From Bacilli bacterium (GTDB lineage: Bacteria; Bacillota_I; Bacilli_A; RF39; UBA660), in the NCBI GenBank assembly GCA_022795155.1, contig JAAWGF010000012.1:1-44208 (forward strand): DNA of 44,208 nucleotides. Direction: 5' to 3'. The translations under genes were made by a program, and so were the position numbers. Below, one piece after another: positions 25,051-33,592 of the stretch. A model generated the notes under the pieces. That model saw nothing but the letters and a program-made list of their open reading frames with translations, was not told the origin of the DNA and searched no databases. Within the stretch, counting starts at the first letter, position 1; every line of letters starts with the position of its first letter.

Positions 25051-27435
25051 TTACTTAAAAGATTCTTCAAAAGTCCAATTGCTGACTTCGTCTAAATCAC
25101 GACCATATTCATGAATATATTCTTTATGCTCGATAAGTTTATTTTTACACCAATCAGTTAATTCTGAGCGTCTATTACCAAGTTGCGGTAGATATTTTAA
25201 GGCATCAATAACTAAATTAAAGCGATCAATTTTATTTTGAACACGCATATCAAAAGGTGTCGTAATTGTACCCTCTTCTTGATAACCGTGAACATGCATA
25301 TTTTGATTTTCCCTTTTATAAGTTAATTGATGAATTAATGGTGAATAACCATGGAAAGCAAAAATAATTGGTTTATCAGTTGTAAATAAAGAATTATAAT
25401 CCGCATCACTAAGACCATGTGGATGAACAATATCTGATTGTAAACGCATTAAATCAACTACATTAACAACACGAATTTTAAGTTCACTAAAATTACGTCT
25501 TAAAATTGACACAGCGGCAATCGTTTCTAGAGTTGGTGTATCCCCACAACATGCCATAACAATATCAGGCTCAACACCTTGATCATTACTTGCAAAGTTC
25601 CATCTACCAATTCCCTTTGTGCAATGCGTCACAGCTTCATCCATTGTTAGCCATTGTTGACGTGGATGCTTTGATGCAATAATGACATTAATAAGATTTT
25701 TACTTCTAATACAATGATCAAAAACAGATAATAAACAGTTCGCGTCTGGTGGCAAATACATTCTTACAATATCCGCTTTTTTAGTAACTAAATGATTCAA
25801 AAATCCTGGATCTTGGTGTGTATACCCGTTGTGATCTTGTTGCCAAATATGACTAGATAAAACATAATTTAAAGAAGCAATTGGTGCTCTCCAAGGCAAC
25901 TCTTTAGTGACTTTTAACCATTTTGCATGTTGACTTGCCATTGAATCAACAATACGAACAAAAGCCTCATAACTATGTAAAAAGCCATGGCGTCCTGTTA
26001 ATAAATAACCTTCTAGACCACCTTCACATAAATGTTCCGATAACATTGAATCAATAACTCGACCATCATTAGCCAAAAATTCATCATTCGAAATTGTCTC
26101 ACCATTCCACTGACGATTAGTTGCCTCAAAAACAAAATTCAATCGATTAGATAAAGCCTCATCAGGCCCAAAAATCCGGAAATTACGATTATCATCATTT
26201 AATTTAATAACATCACGAAGATACTTCCCAAGTTCACTCATATCTTGGGCAACGGTTTTTCCCGGTACTTCAACATTAACACCATAATCACGATAGTCAG
26301 GCAAACGCAATTCCTTTAATAGTTTACCACCATTAGCAATTGGGTTAGCACCCATTCTTTTATTTCCAATTGGCGCTAAATCGCGTAACTCTTCAATTAA
26401 ACGTCCGTTTTCATCAAATAATTCTTGAGGGCGATAACTTTGCATCCATGCTTCCAACACTTTAACATTTTCTGGTGCATTAACATTGACAATAACTGGA
26501 ACTTGATGAGCCCTAAAACTTCCTTCAATTTGCTTACCATCAACAAATTTAGGACCTGTCCATCCCTTTGGTGTTCTAAGAACAATCATCGGCCACATTG
26601 GTCTTTCCTTTAATTCACCGCTTACGGACATTTTCTTTATTTTATTTATATCAGAAATAACTTTATCCAATACCTCCGCCATACACTCATGCATATACAT
26701 AGGGTCTTCACCTTCAACATAGTAAGGCTTCCAACCACAACCAACAAAGAAATTTTCAAGTTCTTTTTTAGAAATTCGCGAAAATACCGTTGGATTAGCA
26801 ATCTTATAACCGTTTAGATGTAAAATTGGTAAAACAGCACCATCAGTTTTAGGATTTAAAAATTTATTTATATGCCATGATGTTGCAAGAGGACCTGTCT
26901 CAGCCTCTCCATCACCAACAACACAAGTAGCAATTAAATCTGGATTATCCAAAACAGCTCCAAAAGCATGTGATAAACTATATCCTAATTCGCCACCTTC
27001 ATTAATAGAACCTGGTGTCTCAGGCGCTACATGACTAGAAATTCCTCCCGGAAAACTAAATTGCTTAAATAATTTTTTTAAACCTTCTTCATCTTCGGTA
27101 ATATTGGGATATACTTCACTATAAGTACCCTCCAAATAAGTATTAGCAACAAGAGCATTTCCACCATGACCTGGTCCAGATAAATAAATCATATTCAAAT
27201 CATATTTTTTAATAATACGATTCAAATGTACATAAATAAAATTTTGACCTGGTACTGTTCCCCAATGCCCAACCACATTAGGTTTAATATGTTCTAATGT
27301 CAGTGGTTTTCGTAGTAAAGGATTATCTAAAAGATAAAGTTGTCCTACCGCAAGATAATTTGCTGCCCTAAAATAAGCGTCAATACGTCTTAACATATCA
27401 CTAGATAAAGCTTTACTTTGACTATTTATATCCAT
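25051..27435 (-). CDS. xfp: Xylulose-5-phosphate/fructose-6-phosphate phosphoketolase
   Basis: The 794-aa protein is full length for the family and highly recognisable: [62 protein letters not shown] and the C-terminal [10 protein letters not shown]. It splits xylulose-5-P or fructose-6-P with phosphate into acetyl-P plus a triose or tetrose phosphate, using thiamine diphosphate, giving a heterofermentative or bifid-type route to ATP. It is monocistronic with its own promoter and terminator and a GGAGG site. Confidence 0.98.
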   Translation of the reverse strand: MDINSQSKALSSDMLRRIDAYFRAANYLAVGQLYLLDNPLLRKPLTLEHIKPNVVGHWGTVPGQNFIYVHLNRIIKKYDLNMIYLSGPGHGGNALVANTYLEGTYSEVYPNITEDEEGLKKLFKQFSFPGGISSHVAPETPGSINEGGELGYSLSHAFGAVLDNPDLIATCVVGDGEAETGPLATSWHINKFLNPKTDGAVLPILHLNGYKIANPTVFSRISKKELENFFVGCGWKPYYVEGEDPMYMHECMAEVLDKVISDINKIKKMSVSGELKERPMWPMIVLRTPKGWTGPKFVDGKQIEGSFRAHQVPVIVNVNAPENVKVLEAWMQSYRPQELFDENGRLIEELRDLAPIGNKRMGANPIANGGKLLKELRLPDYRDYGVNVEVPGKTVAQDMSELGKYLRDVIKLNDDNRNFRIFGPDEALSNRLNFVFEATNRQWNGETISNDEFLANDGRVIDSMLSEHLCEGGLEGYLLTGRHGFLHSYEAFVRIVDSMASQHAKWLKVTKELPWRAPIASLNYVLSSHIWQQDHNGYTHQDPGFLNHLVTKKADIVRMYLPPDANCLLSVFDHCIRSKNLINVIIASKHPRQQWLTMDEAVTHCTKGIGRWNFASNDQGVEPDIVMACCGDTPTLETIAAVSILRRNFSELKIRVVNVVDLMRLQSDIVHPHGLSDADYNSLFTTDKPIIFAFHGYSPLIHQLTYKRENQNMHVHGYQEEGTITTPFDMRVQNKIDRFNLVIDALKYLPQLGNRRSELTDWCKNKLIEHKEYIHEYGRDLDEVSNWTFEESFK

Positions 27436-27458
27436 AACATAACCTCCATTATATTATT

Positions 27459-27487
27459 ATTATATAATATCAGATTTTTATTAACAA
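27459..27487 (-). promoter_or_regulatory. Promoter of the phosphoketolase gene
   Basis: On the minus strand TTGTTA (27487-27482) and TATAAT (27464-27459) are 17 bases apart, 23 bases before the ATG. Confidence 0.7.
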
Positions 27488-27520
27488 ATATAAAAACAAA
27501 AATTTTACTAAAGTTTACAA

Positions 27521-27563
27521 AAAAAATAATACTATAAGCATAATTTTATAATATTATTTTTTT
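27521..27563 (-). terminator. Terminator after the 93-aa gene
   Basis: AAAAAATAATACTATAA pairs, with one mismatch, with TTATAATATTATTTTTTT on the other arm. It overlaps the stop codon of the 27554-27835 gene. Confidence 0.65.
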
Positions 27564-27835
27564 GTATTTTTATAATAATTAAGTTCTGATAAATCAGCTA
27601 ATAAACTGTCTAACTCTTCATCGACTAGAGTTTCACTATTTAAGCATTCCTCAATATCAAATATCAAAGATGATAAACTACTATATTTTTTATAATCAAT
27701 TTTATTTCTTTCTAAAACACTAATCTGATTATTCGATAAATAAATATCATTGCCCCTATTAATCCTAAAATTATTTTTGATATCTATTTGATCAAACAAA
27801 TTATCGATATTTATCTCTTTACCATTTACTTCCAT
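27554..27835 (-). CDS. Small uncharacterised acidic protein (93 aa)
   Basis: Family not recognised. The protein is acidic and soluble, with two likely short helical segments and no Cys or membrane part. It begins one base after the TAG stop of the PLP lyase gene, so translation is coupled and it is the last gene of the SDR-lyase operon. Role unknown. Confidence 0.65.
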   Translation of the reverse strand: MEVNGKEINIDNLFDQIDIKNNFRINRGNDIYLSNNQISVLERNKIDYKKYSSLSSLIFDIEECLNSETLVDEELDSLLADLSELNYYKNTKK

Positions 27836-27836
27836 A

Positions 27837-29084
27837 CTACTTAACCAATCTAGAGGCAGCCTTCATAATTGCTAATTTACCATATTCATAAGTTAAAGAC
27901 CCTTGCTGATATGCAATATAGGGTGGTCTGATTGGGCCATCACAAGATAGTTCGATTGATGAACCTTGCGTAAAAGCACCCGCTGCCATTATAACTTTAT
28001 CAGTATAACCTGGCATATCCCAAGGAAGGGGAACAACGAAACTATCAACTGGCGAACCAGATTGAATTCCCTGACAATATTTAACTAAATCTTGTTCATT
28101 ACCAAATTCAATATTTTGAACAATATCGGCTCTATCATCATTATATTTTGGTTCAACTTTATAGCCAAGATTCTCTAACAAACAAGATGTAAATATAGCT
28201 GTTTTTAAACTACTTGCAACAACACTAGGCGCTAAAAATAAACCTTGTAATAAACTTTTATTCATACCTAGGCTAGGGCCCACTTCTTTACCTTCACCAG
28301 GTACAGTAAGTCGTTCAGCCGCCAAATTAACTAATTCTTTTCTACCAACAATATAAGCACCATTAGGAGCAATTCCACCACCTAAATTTTTAATTAAAGA
28401 TCCAACTACTAAATCAGCACCAACTTGGGTTGGTTCTTTTTTAGAAACAAATTCACAATAACAGTTATCAATCATAATAATTACATCTTTATCAACATCA
28501 CGAATTGCTTTAATAACTTTTTCAACTTTATCAATCGTTAAACTTTTTCGCACTGAATAACCTTTTGACCTTTGGATTTCAATTAATTTTACCTTTGACG
28601 ATTTTAATCGAGTGCAAATACGTTCTATATCAAAATCATTATCAACTAAATCAATTTGTTCATAATTAACACCAAACGATTTTAAAGAACTAGAATTATC
28701 TTTTATACCTATAACCTCTTCTAAAGTATCATAAGGTTTACCAGTAATACTAAGCAAAGTATCATTAGGTCTTAAAAGGGCGAATAAAGCAACCGTTAAA
28801 GCATGACTCCCGGAGATAAACTGACTTCTAACTAAAGCATCTTCAGCTTTAAATATATCCGCATAAATCTTCTCAATTGTATCTCTTCCAACATCACCAT
28901 ATCCATAACCAGTTGTCGAATTAAAATGCACATCAGAAATTTGGTTATCTTGAAAAGCCTTCAAAACTTTAAAGCTATTAAACTCACATATATCATCAAC
29001 TTTATCTAATTCTTTTTTTATTGTTTCATCAACATTTGATACTAAAGAAATAATTTTTTTGTCAATTCCAAAACTTTCATACAT
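27837..29084 (-). CDS. Methionine gamma-lyase-family PLP enzyme (COG4100, aluminium-resistance type)
   Basis: The 415-aa protein matches the PF06838 Met_gamma_lyase family: FNSTTGYGYGDVGRDTIE, RSQFISGSHALTVALFA, IMIDNCYCEFV and the PLP-lysine segment GSLIKNLGGGIAP, ending in VIMAAGAFTQGSSIELSCDG. The true reaction of this family is poorly defined. The ATG at 29084 is chosen because GGAGG lies 8 bases upstream, inside the SDR gene's last codons; the two genes are one base apart. Confidence 0.88.
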   Translation of the reverse strand: MYESFGIDKKIISLVSNVDETIKKELDKVDDICEFNSFKVLKAFQDNQISDVHFNSTTGYGYGDVGRDTIEKIYADIFKAEDALVRSQFISGSHALTVALFALLRPNDTLLSITGKPYDTLEEVIGIKDNSSSLKSFGVNYEQIDLVDNDFDIERICTRLKSSKVKLIEIQRSKGYSVRKSLTIDKVEKVIKAIRDVDKDVIIMIDNCYCEFVSKKEPTQVGADLVVGSLIKNLGGGIAPNGAYIVGRKELVNLAAERLTVPGEGKEVGPSLGMNKSLLQGLFLAPSVVASSLKTAIFTSCLLENLGYKVEPKYNDDRADIVQNIEFGNEQDLVKYCQGIQSGSPVDSFVVPLPWDMPGYTDKVIMAAGAFTQGSSIELSCDGPIRPPYIAYQQGSLTYEYGKLAIMKAASRLVK

Positions 29085-29085
29085 A

Positions 29086-29820
29086 TTAATAACCTCCATC
29101 AACTCTTATAATCGAGCCATTGACATAACTTGCTTGATCAGTTGCTAAAAAATAAACAACATTGGCAATTTCTTCCGTTTCCGCAAAACGACCTAATAAA
29201 ATTTTTTCTTGTTCCTTTTCTAAATAGGTAGGATCCATTTCTAAAACAGGTGGCGTCTTTATCCAACCAGGTGCCACACAATTAACTCGGACATACGGAG
29301 CTAACGCTTTAGCAAAATTTTTAGTTAAAGTAATAACACCCGCTTTTGAAGCATCATAATCCATTGAATAAGTTTCATTAGTATCGATACCATTCGTTGA
29401 AGAAATATTAATAATACATCCGCATTTATTTCCAAGCATAATCTCACCGACATATTTTGATAATAAAAAAGGTCCAATTAAATTAGTTTGCAAAACATTC
29501 AAAAATTCATTGCTACTTTTATCGTAGAAGTAATTATCACAACATATGGCCGCATTATTAATTAAACAATCAATACTACCAAACTTCTCAACTACTAAAT
29601 TAACCATTTCCTTTACTTCTTCTTCATTAGAAACATCTGCTTTTACAGTAAAAGCAGAGACACCATACTCTTTTTCAAGTTTTTCTTTTAAGTCAATCGC
29701 TTGTTTTTCAGAATTATTGTAATTAATAATCACATTAAAACCTTGACTTGCGAATTTTAAAGCCATAGACGCCCCTAATCCACGACTAGCGCCTGTAATT
29801 AATACATTTTTTCTATCCAT
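29086..29820 (-). CDS. SDR-family oxidoreductase (FabG-like)
   Basis: The 244-aa protein is a classical short-chain dehydrogenase with GASRGLGASM, NNAA, Ser in INISSTNG, the catalytic Tyr and Lys in YDASK, and a C-terminal NGSIIRVDGGY. It resembles 3-oxoacyl-ACP reductase, but isolated from other fatty-acid genes its substrate is open. AGGTG precedes the ATG. It heads an operon with the PLP lyase and the 93-aa gene. Confidence 0.9.
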   Translation of the reverse strand: MDRKNVLITGASRGLGASMALKFASQGFNVIINYNNSEKQAIDLKEKLEKEYGVSAFTVKADVSNEEEVKEMVNLVVEKFGSIDCLINNAAICCDNYFYDKSSNEFLNVLQTNLIGPFLLSKYVGEIMLGNKCGCIINISSTNGIDTNETYSMDYDASKAGVITLTKNFAKALAPYVRVNCVAPGWIKTPPVLEMDPTYLEKEQEKILLGRFAETEEIANVVYFLATDQASYVNGSIIRVDGGY

Positions 29821-29831
29821 AAAACACCTAC

Positions 29832-30068
29832 CTATTTATCAATAAAATCGTCGCTATCATTATTATAGATTCGATCCAATTTTTCATTTATTTTTTCTAA
29901 TTCTTTATATATTAATTGAATATTTTTTTCAACACTATTAATACGTTTTTTATCTTTATTTTTTCCTAATAATCTAGAAATACCTAACATTATCAAAATA
30001 ATGATACAGGCAACTATAATATAAACTGCATAACTTGCTATTGCTTGATATGAAAAATCTTCTACCAA
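29832..30068 (-). CDS. Small single-span membrane protein with a coiled coil
   Basis: The 78-aa protein has one hydrophobic segment (about 13-35) followed by a charged coiled coil (about 42-70). The start is TTG at 30068, 6 bases after AGGTGA. It ends 11 bases before the SDR gene's start, so it may belong to the SDR operon or end the preceding NERD unit; 82 bases separate it from NERD. Role unknown. Confidence 0.65.
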   Translation of the reverse strand: MVEDFSYQAIASYAVYIIVACIIILIMLGISRLLGKNKDKKRINSVEKNIQLIYKELEKINEKLDRIYNNDSDDFIDK

Positions 30069-30150
30069 TCTTAATCACCTCATATAATACCATTATATCA
30101 AGAAAAAATATAATATTAAAATAAATTTTAAAACAAATTTTTTAAATTAT

Positions 30151-30957
30151 TTATTCAATATTATACTTTAACAATTTATCACATATAAATTTAATTTTTT
30201 TCTCTCCACGGCAAACATTATTTTTTTTCTCAGTATTATTTAGATAATTATATAATTGATCATTTCTTAAAACATTATTAAATTTATCTTTACTACCTCT
30301 TTTATATTTTATATAAGTATAATCATTAGTTAACACCACGATTGATTTATACTTTAACTTTATTTTTTCACGTTTTAGTATTTTATTAATCGTTAACTCA
30401 TGTTCATAATTTTGTGTTAATGGATTTTTAATTCCTTTTTTATATCGCCCAAAAATTCTAGTGAAAGTACCATCTTGTTCTATATCCAAATTTCCATTTA
30501 AATCTTTAGCTTCTATTATATAAACATTCCTTTTTGTAATAACTATAAAATCGATTTGAGACCTATGATTATCAATTTTCAAGGTTATATCATGCATGAT
30601 ATACATAGGTATATCACTATTTTCTAAAACATATAATAGTTTATTTTCACCATTAATTCCTTTCTTTATACAATTAATTTTATATTCATTTGTATCATTT
30701 TTTTCCAATTTACTTAATTCTTCTAAACTTTTTTCTGCACTATTACCATTATAATATAAAATTGTATCTTTAAAATTACCAAAAATATCCTTATTTACCA
30801 TGATCCTAACTATAATATAAACTAATACTAAACAACTAATTATTAAAATTAATAAATAATATTTTGTAAATATCGAATATATAAAAAATATACAAAAAAA
30901 TATAAAAATTCCTGTATAATCAATCTCGTACCGATAATTATTTCTTCGTCTTTTCAC
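30151..30957 (-). CDS. NERD-domain protein with two N-terminal membrane spans
   Basis: The 268-aa protein has two hydrophobic segments (about 14-27 and 30-51), then a NERD (nuclease-related) domain (about 98-205) with GINGENKLLYVLEN, QIDFIVITKRNVYIIEAKD and a following basic region. The Asp, Glu and Lys in this segment form a PD-(D/E)xK-like site. The start is GTG, 5 bases after AGGTG, which overlaps the helicase stop region 8 bases upstream. It is in an operon with the UvrD-like helicase. Confidence 0.85.
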   Translation of the reverse strand: MKRRRNNYRYEIDYTGIFIFFCIFFIYSIFTKYYLLILIISCLVLVYIIVRIMVNKDIFGNFKDTILYYNGNSAEKSLEELSKLEKNDTNEYKINCIKKGINGENKLLYVLENSDIPMYIMHDITLKIDNHRSQIDFIVITKRNVYIIEAKDLNGNLDIEQDGTFTRIFGRYKKGIKNPLTQNYEHELTINKILKREKIKLKYKSIVVLTNDYTYIKYKRGSKDKFNNVLRNDQLYNYLNNTEKKNNVCRGEKKIKFICDKLLKYNIE

Positions 30958-30965
30958 TACCTCAC

Positions 30966-33335
30966 CTACTTCATATAACTATAATCTTCGTAAACATTGA
31001 CTTCATTTTTAATTTCCATTACAAATGATGACCTTTTCAAAATTGGTAAATCCGGCACCAATATATATACAAATCCCTTTGTTCGCGTCAAAGCTACATA
31101 GAACAATCTTCTCTCTTCTGCAAATTCAATTGACTCTTTTTTATCATCATCTAATAATATAAGCAATGGCTCATCAATAATTTGGCTTGGAAAACCATAT
31201 TTAGCATTTTTAGCATTTAAAATTATAACATGATCATAACCAAGGCCCTTAGATTTATGAACTGTTAAAAATTCAATTTTAGTCTTAGGATATTGTTTGC
31301 AAATCATCTTACCATATGGTCCACTTTTAAAATAAGTCGAATCAATAAAATCATTTATATCATTTTTATATCTACCAAGTAATAATATTTTATTATTTTT
31401 ATTTTCTTTATATAGAGTGCCTATTATCTCATTTAAAACCTTTGCTTTAGAAAACGGATTTTGTTCATCATAATAACATAATTTAACAGGATTATTCAAA
31501 TGCTTATTTGATATTAATTTCTTAGCGAACTGTTCTTTATTACGACTTACAAAATTACCCGCTATATCAATTAATTCTTGGCTATTTCGATAGGTATTAG
31601 TTATTTTATTAATTTGCGCATAGCCCATCATTTCTGAAAACTTCGTAAATAATTCAACATCCGAACCAGAAAAACTATAAATTGCTTGCCAATCATCACC
31701 AACTGCAACAATTTTAGATCCAAATAAATCAGATAATTTTTTTGCAAGATTATATCTTTGCCGTGATATATCCTGATATTCATCAATGATTAAATAGTCA
31801 TAATTTAAATATTTTTCTTTATCTTTTACTTTTTCCATACCTAAATATGCATAATTAATCATATCATTAAAATCTATTTGATAATTTTTATGAATACCTT
31901 TATCATAATAATTAAAAATGTCTTTTATAAATTTTATTTGCTCAATTTCTTTACTATCCACAGTCTTATTAATTAACAAATCAAAATCTTTTAAACTATA
32001 GCCCTTTTCCTTAAAACGTCTTATAAAAGCCATTACTAAACTCATAAATTTAAAATAATGAACTTCTCTAGATGTATACATCAATCGTTCAAATATTTCT
32101 TTAGAAGTTTTTTTATTACCTTTAATATTTCTTTTCGCCAATTCTTTTTTTAAAATATTTAAAACCGATTCACCGTTTGAATATTCAGAATATAATTCAA
32201 TTAAATCTGTCCCATAGTTTTTATGTAACTGGCGCTTTTTCATAATTAATTTTCGATAAGTATTAATATCATCTGTTGTATAAGTATTATTATCACTTAA
32301 GGTTGTTAAACCATAATATTCAATATAGACATTAATTCCATAATCCCAAACTGTAAAATCTGGTAAATATGATCTACCATTTTCTAATTTGTATGGATAA
32401 ATTTTTTCATATTTATAATTATAGCCATTTTCAAATAAATAATTAGCGATTAATACTTCATTTTTACTTTTTAAAAATTCTCCATTAATACTCCTATTTT
32501 GTTTTAATCTATTTGCAATTCTAGGAAGAATATATGCTTCTAAATTTTCTTTATTTTCCTCATATTTACTTTTAACATAAGACACAAAATATTCATCAAA
32601 TGAATAATATTTAAAAATACTATCATCAAATGTTACATAATTATCAAATATTTCAATAAACTTTTTCAATAATTCTTTATTAGGGAAAATTTTCTTAGTA
32701 ACATAATTAGAAATATATTTATACATAGTACCATCTGATACAATTTTGATAGGCCTATCAAATATTTTTCTAATAAACTTCATACCCAATTTGTGGAAAG
32801 TTAAAACCTCAACACTTAATTTAAAATCTTTATTAATTCTTTCATCTAATTCATAAGCTGCTTTATTCGTAAACGCTAACAAAATTATCTTACTAGGAGA
32901 AACGTTGCATTTTTCAATCAAGTACTTTACTTTAGCAGCCATCGTCGTTGTTTTTCCACTACCTGCACCAGCTATTACTAACGAATAATCTTCATCAGTC
33001 AGTATTGCTTTTCTTTGATCTTCATCTAGTAAAATATTAGGATCTATATCTTTAAACATATTATCAAAATAATCTTTATATTCAATTAATTTTTTATCAA
33101 TATATTTTTTGTTTCTTTTATCAATAACAGAATATCCATCATTAATTATTGAATATATTTTTCTACCAAGTAAATAATCTATTTCAATATAATTTTTTGA
33201 AGCAACTTTTAAAATATCTTCATATTTATCTAAAAAATGATTCAAACTTTTTGTACTAATATAATAATCACTCAATAACATGCTTTGAAACTCATCACAG
33301 CAAGCATTTAATTGTTCATAAATAAAATTCTTCAT
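30966..33335 (-). CDS. UvrD/Rep-family helicase with inserted nuclease-like domain
   Basis: The 789-aa protein has all superfamily 1 motifs: Walker A AGAGSGKTTT (about 122-131), FTNKAAYELDERI, DEYQD, GDDWQAIYSFSGSD, NTYRNSQELI, VHKSKGLGYDHVII and FYVALTRTKG. Between motifs Ib and II (about 300-395) is an insert with KNEVLIANYL, YLPDFTV and VYIEYYG, resembling a PD-(D/E)xK fold seen in helicase IV-like proteins, though with Tyr where the Lys is expected. AGGAGTG precedes the ATG. It lies upstream of NERD by 8 bases. Confidence 0.9.
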   Translation of the reverse strand: MKNFIYEQLNACCDEFQSMLLSDYYISTKSLNHFLDKYEDILKVASKNYIEIDYLLGRKIYSIINDGYSVIDKRNKKYIDKKLIEYKDYFDNMFKDIDPNILLDEDQRKAILTDEDYSLVIAGAGSGKTTTMAAKVKYLIEKCNVSPSKIILLAFTNKAAYELDERINKDFKLSVEVLTFHKLGMKFIRKIFDRPIKIVSDGTMYKYISNYVTKKIFPNKELLKKFIEIFDNYVTFDDSIFKYYSFDEYFVSYVKSKYEENKENLEAYILPRIANRLKQNRSINGEFLKSKNEVLIANYLFENGYNYKYEKIYPYKLENGRSYLPDFTVWDYGINVYIEYYGLTTLSDNNTYTTDDINTYRKLIMKKRQLHKNYGTDLIELYSEYSNGESVLNILKKELAKRNIKGNKKTSKEIFERLMYTSREVHYFKFMSLVMAFIRRFKEKGYSLKDFDLLINKTVDSKEIEQIKFIKDIFNYYDKGIHKNYQIDFNDMINYAYLGMEKVKDKEKYLNYDYLIIDEYQDISRQRYNLAKKLSDLFGSKIVAVGDDWQAIYSFSGSDVELFTKFSEMMGYAQINKITNTYRNSQELIDIAGNFVSRNKEQFAKKLISNKHLNNPVKLCYYDEQNPFSKAKVLNEIIGTLYKENKNNKILLLGRYKNDINDFIDSTYFKSGPYGKMICKQYPKTKIEFLTVHKSKGLGYDHVIILNAKNAKYGFPSQIIDEPLLILLDDDKKESIEFAEERRLFYVALTRTKGFVYILVPDLPILKRSSFVMEIKNEVNVYEDYSYMK

Positions 33336-33592
33336 ATTTCACTCCTATATCAATTTTAATCAACTTGTTTACATACTATAAGATTCTAAATTAGAATTAA
33401 ATAAAAGACTAATAAAAAAATGAAATCTTTACTAGCCTTTCAATCAATTCTTATATCAAGCAAGTTAATTGTATCATATAGAATTTCAAAATACTACATT
33501 TTTCGTCACTATTTTACATTAAAATGTAAATTAATATTTTTATAATTTCCTAAAAAAATATTAATATATCAAAGAAAATGACCTTAAGAAAA
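33336..33592. other. Intergenic region between tandem-DUF262 and helicase genes, with inverted repeats
   Basis: The 257 bases hold no supported gene. They contain a perfect palindrome ATTCTAA-A-TTAGAAT near 33384, TTTACATTAAAATGTAAA near 33513, and CAACTTG ... CAAGTT about 110 bases apart. The helicase promoter probably lies here. A structured RNA is possible but unproven. Confidence 0.4.
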
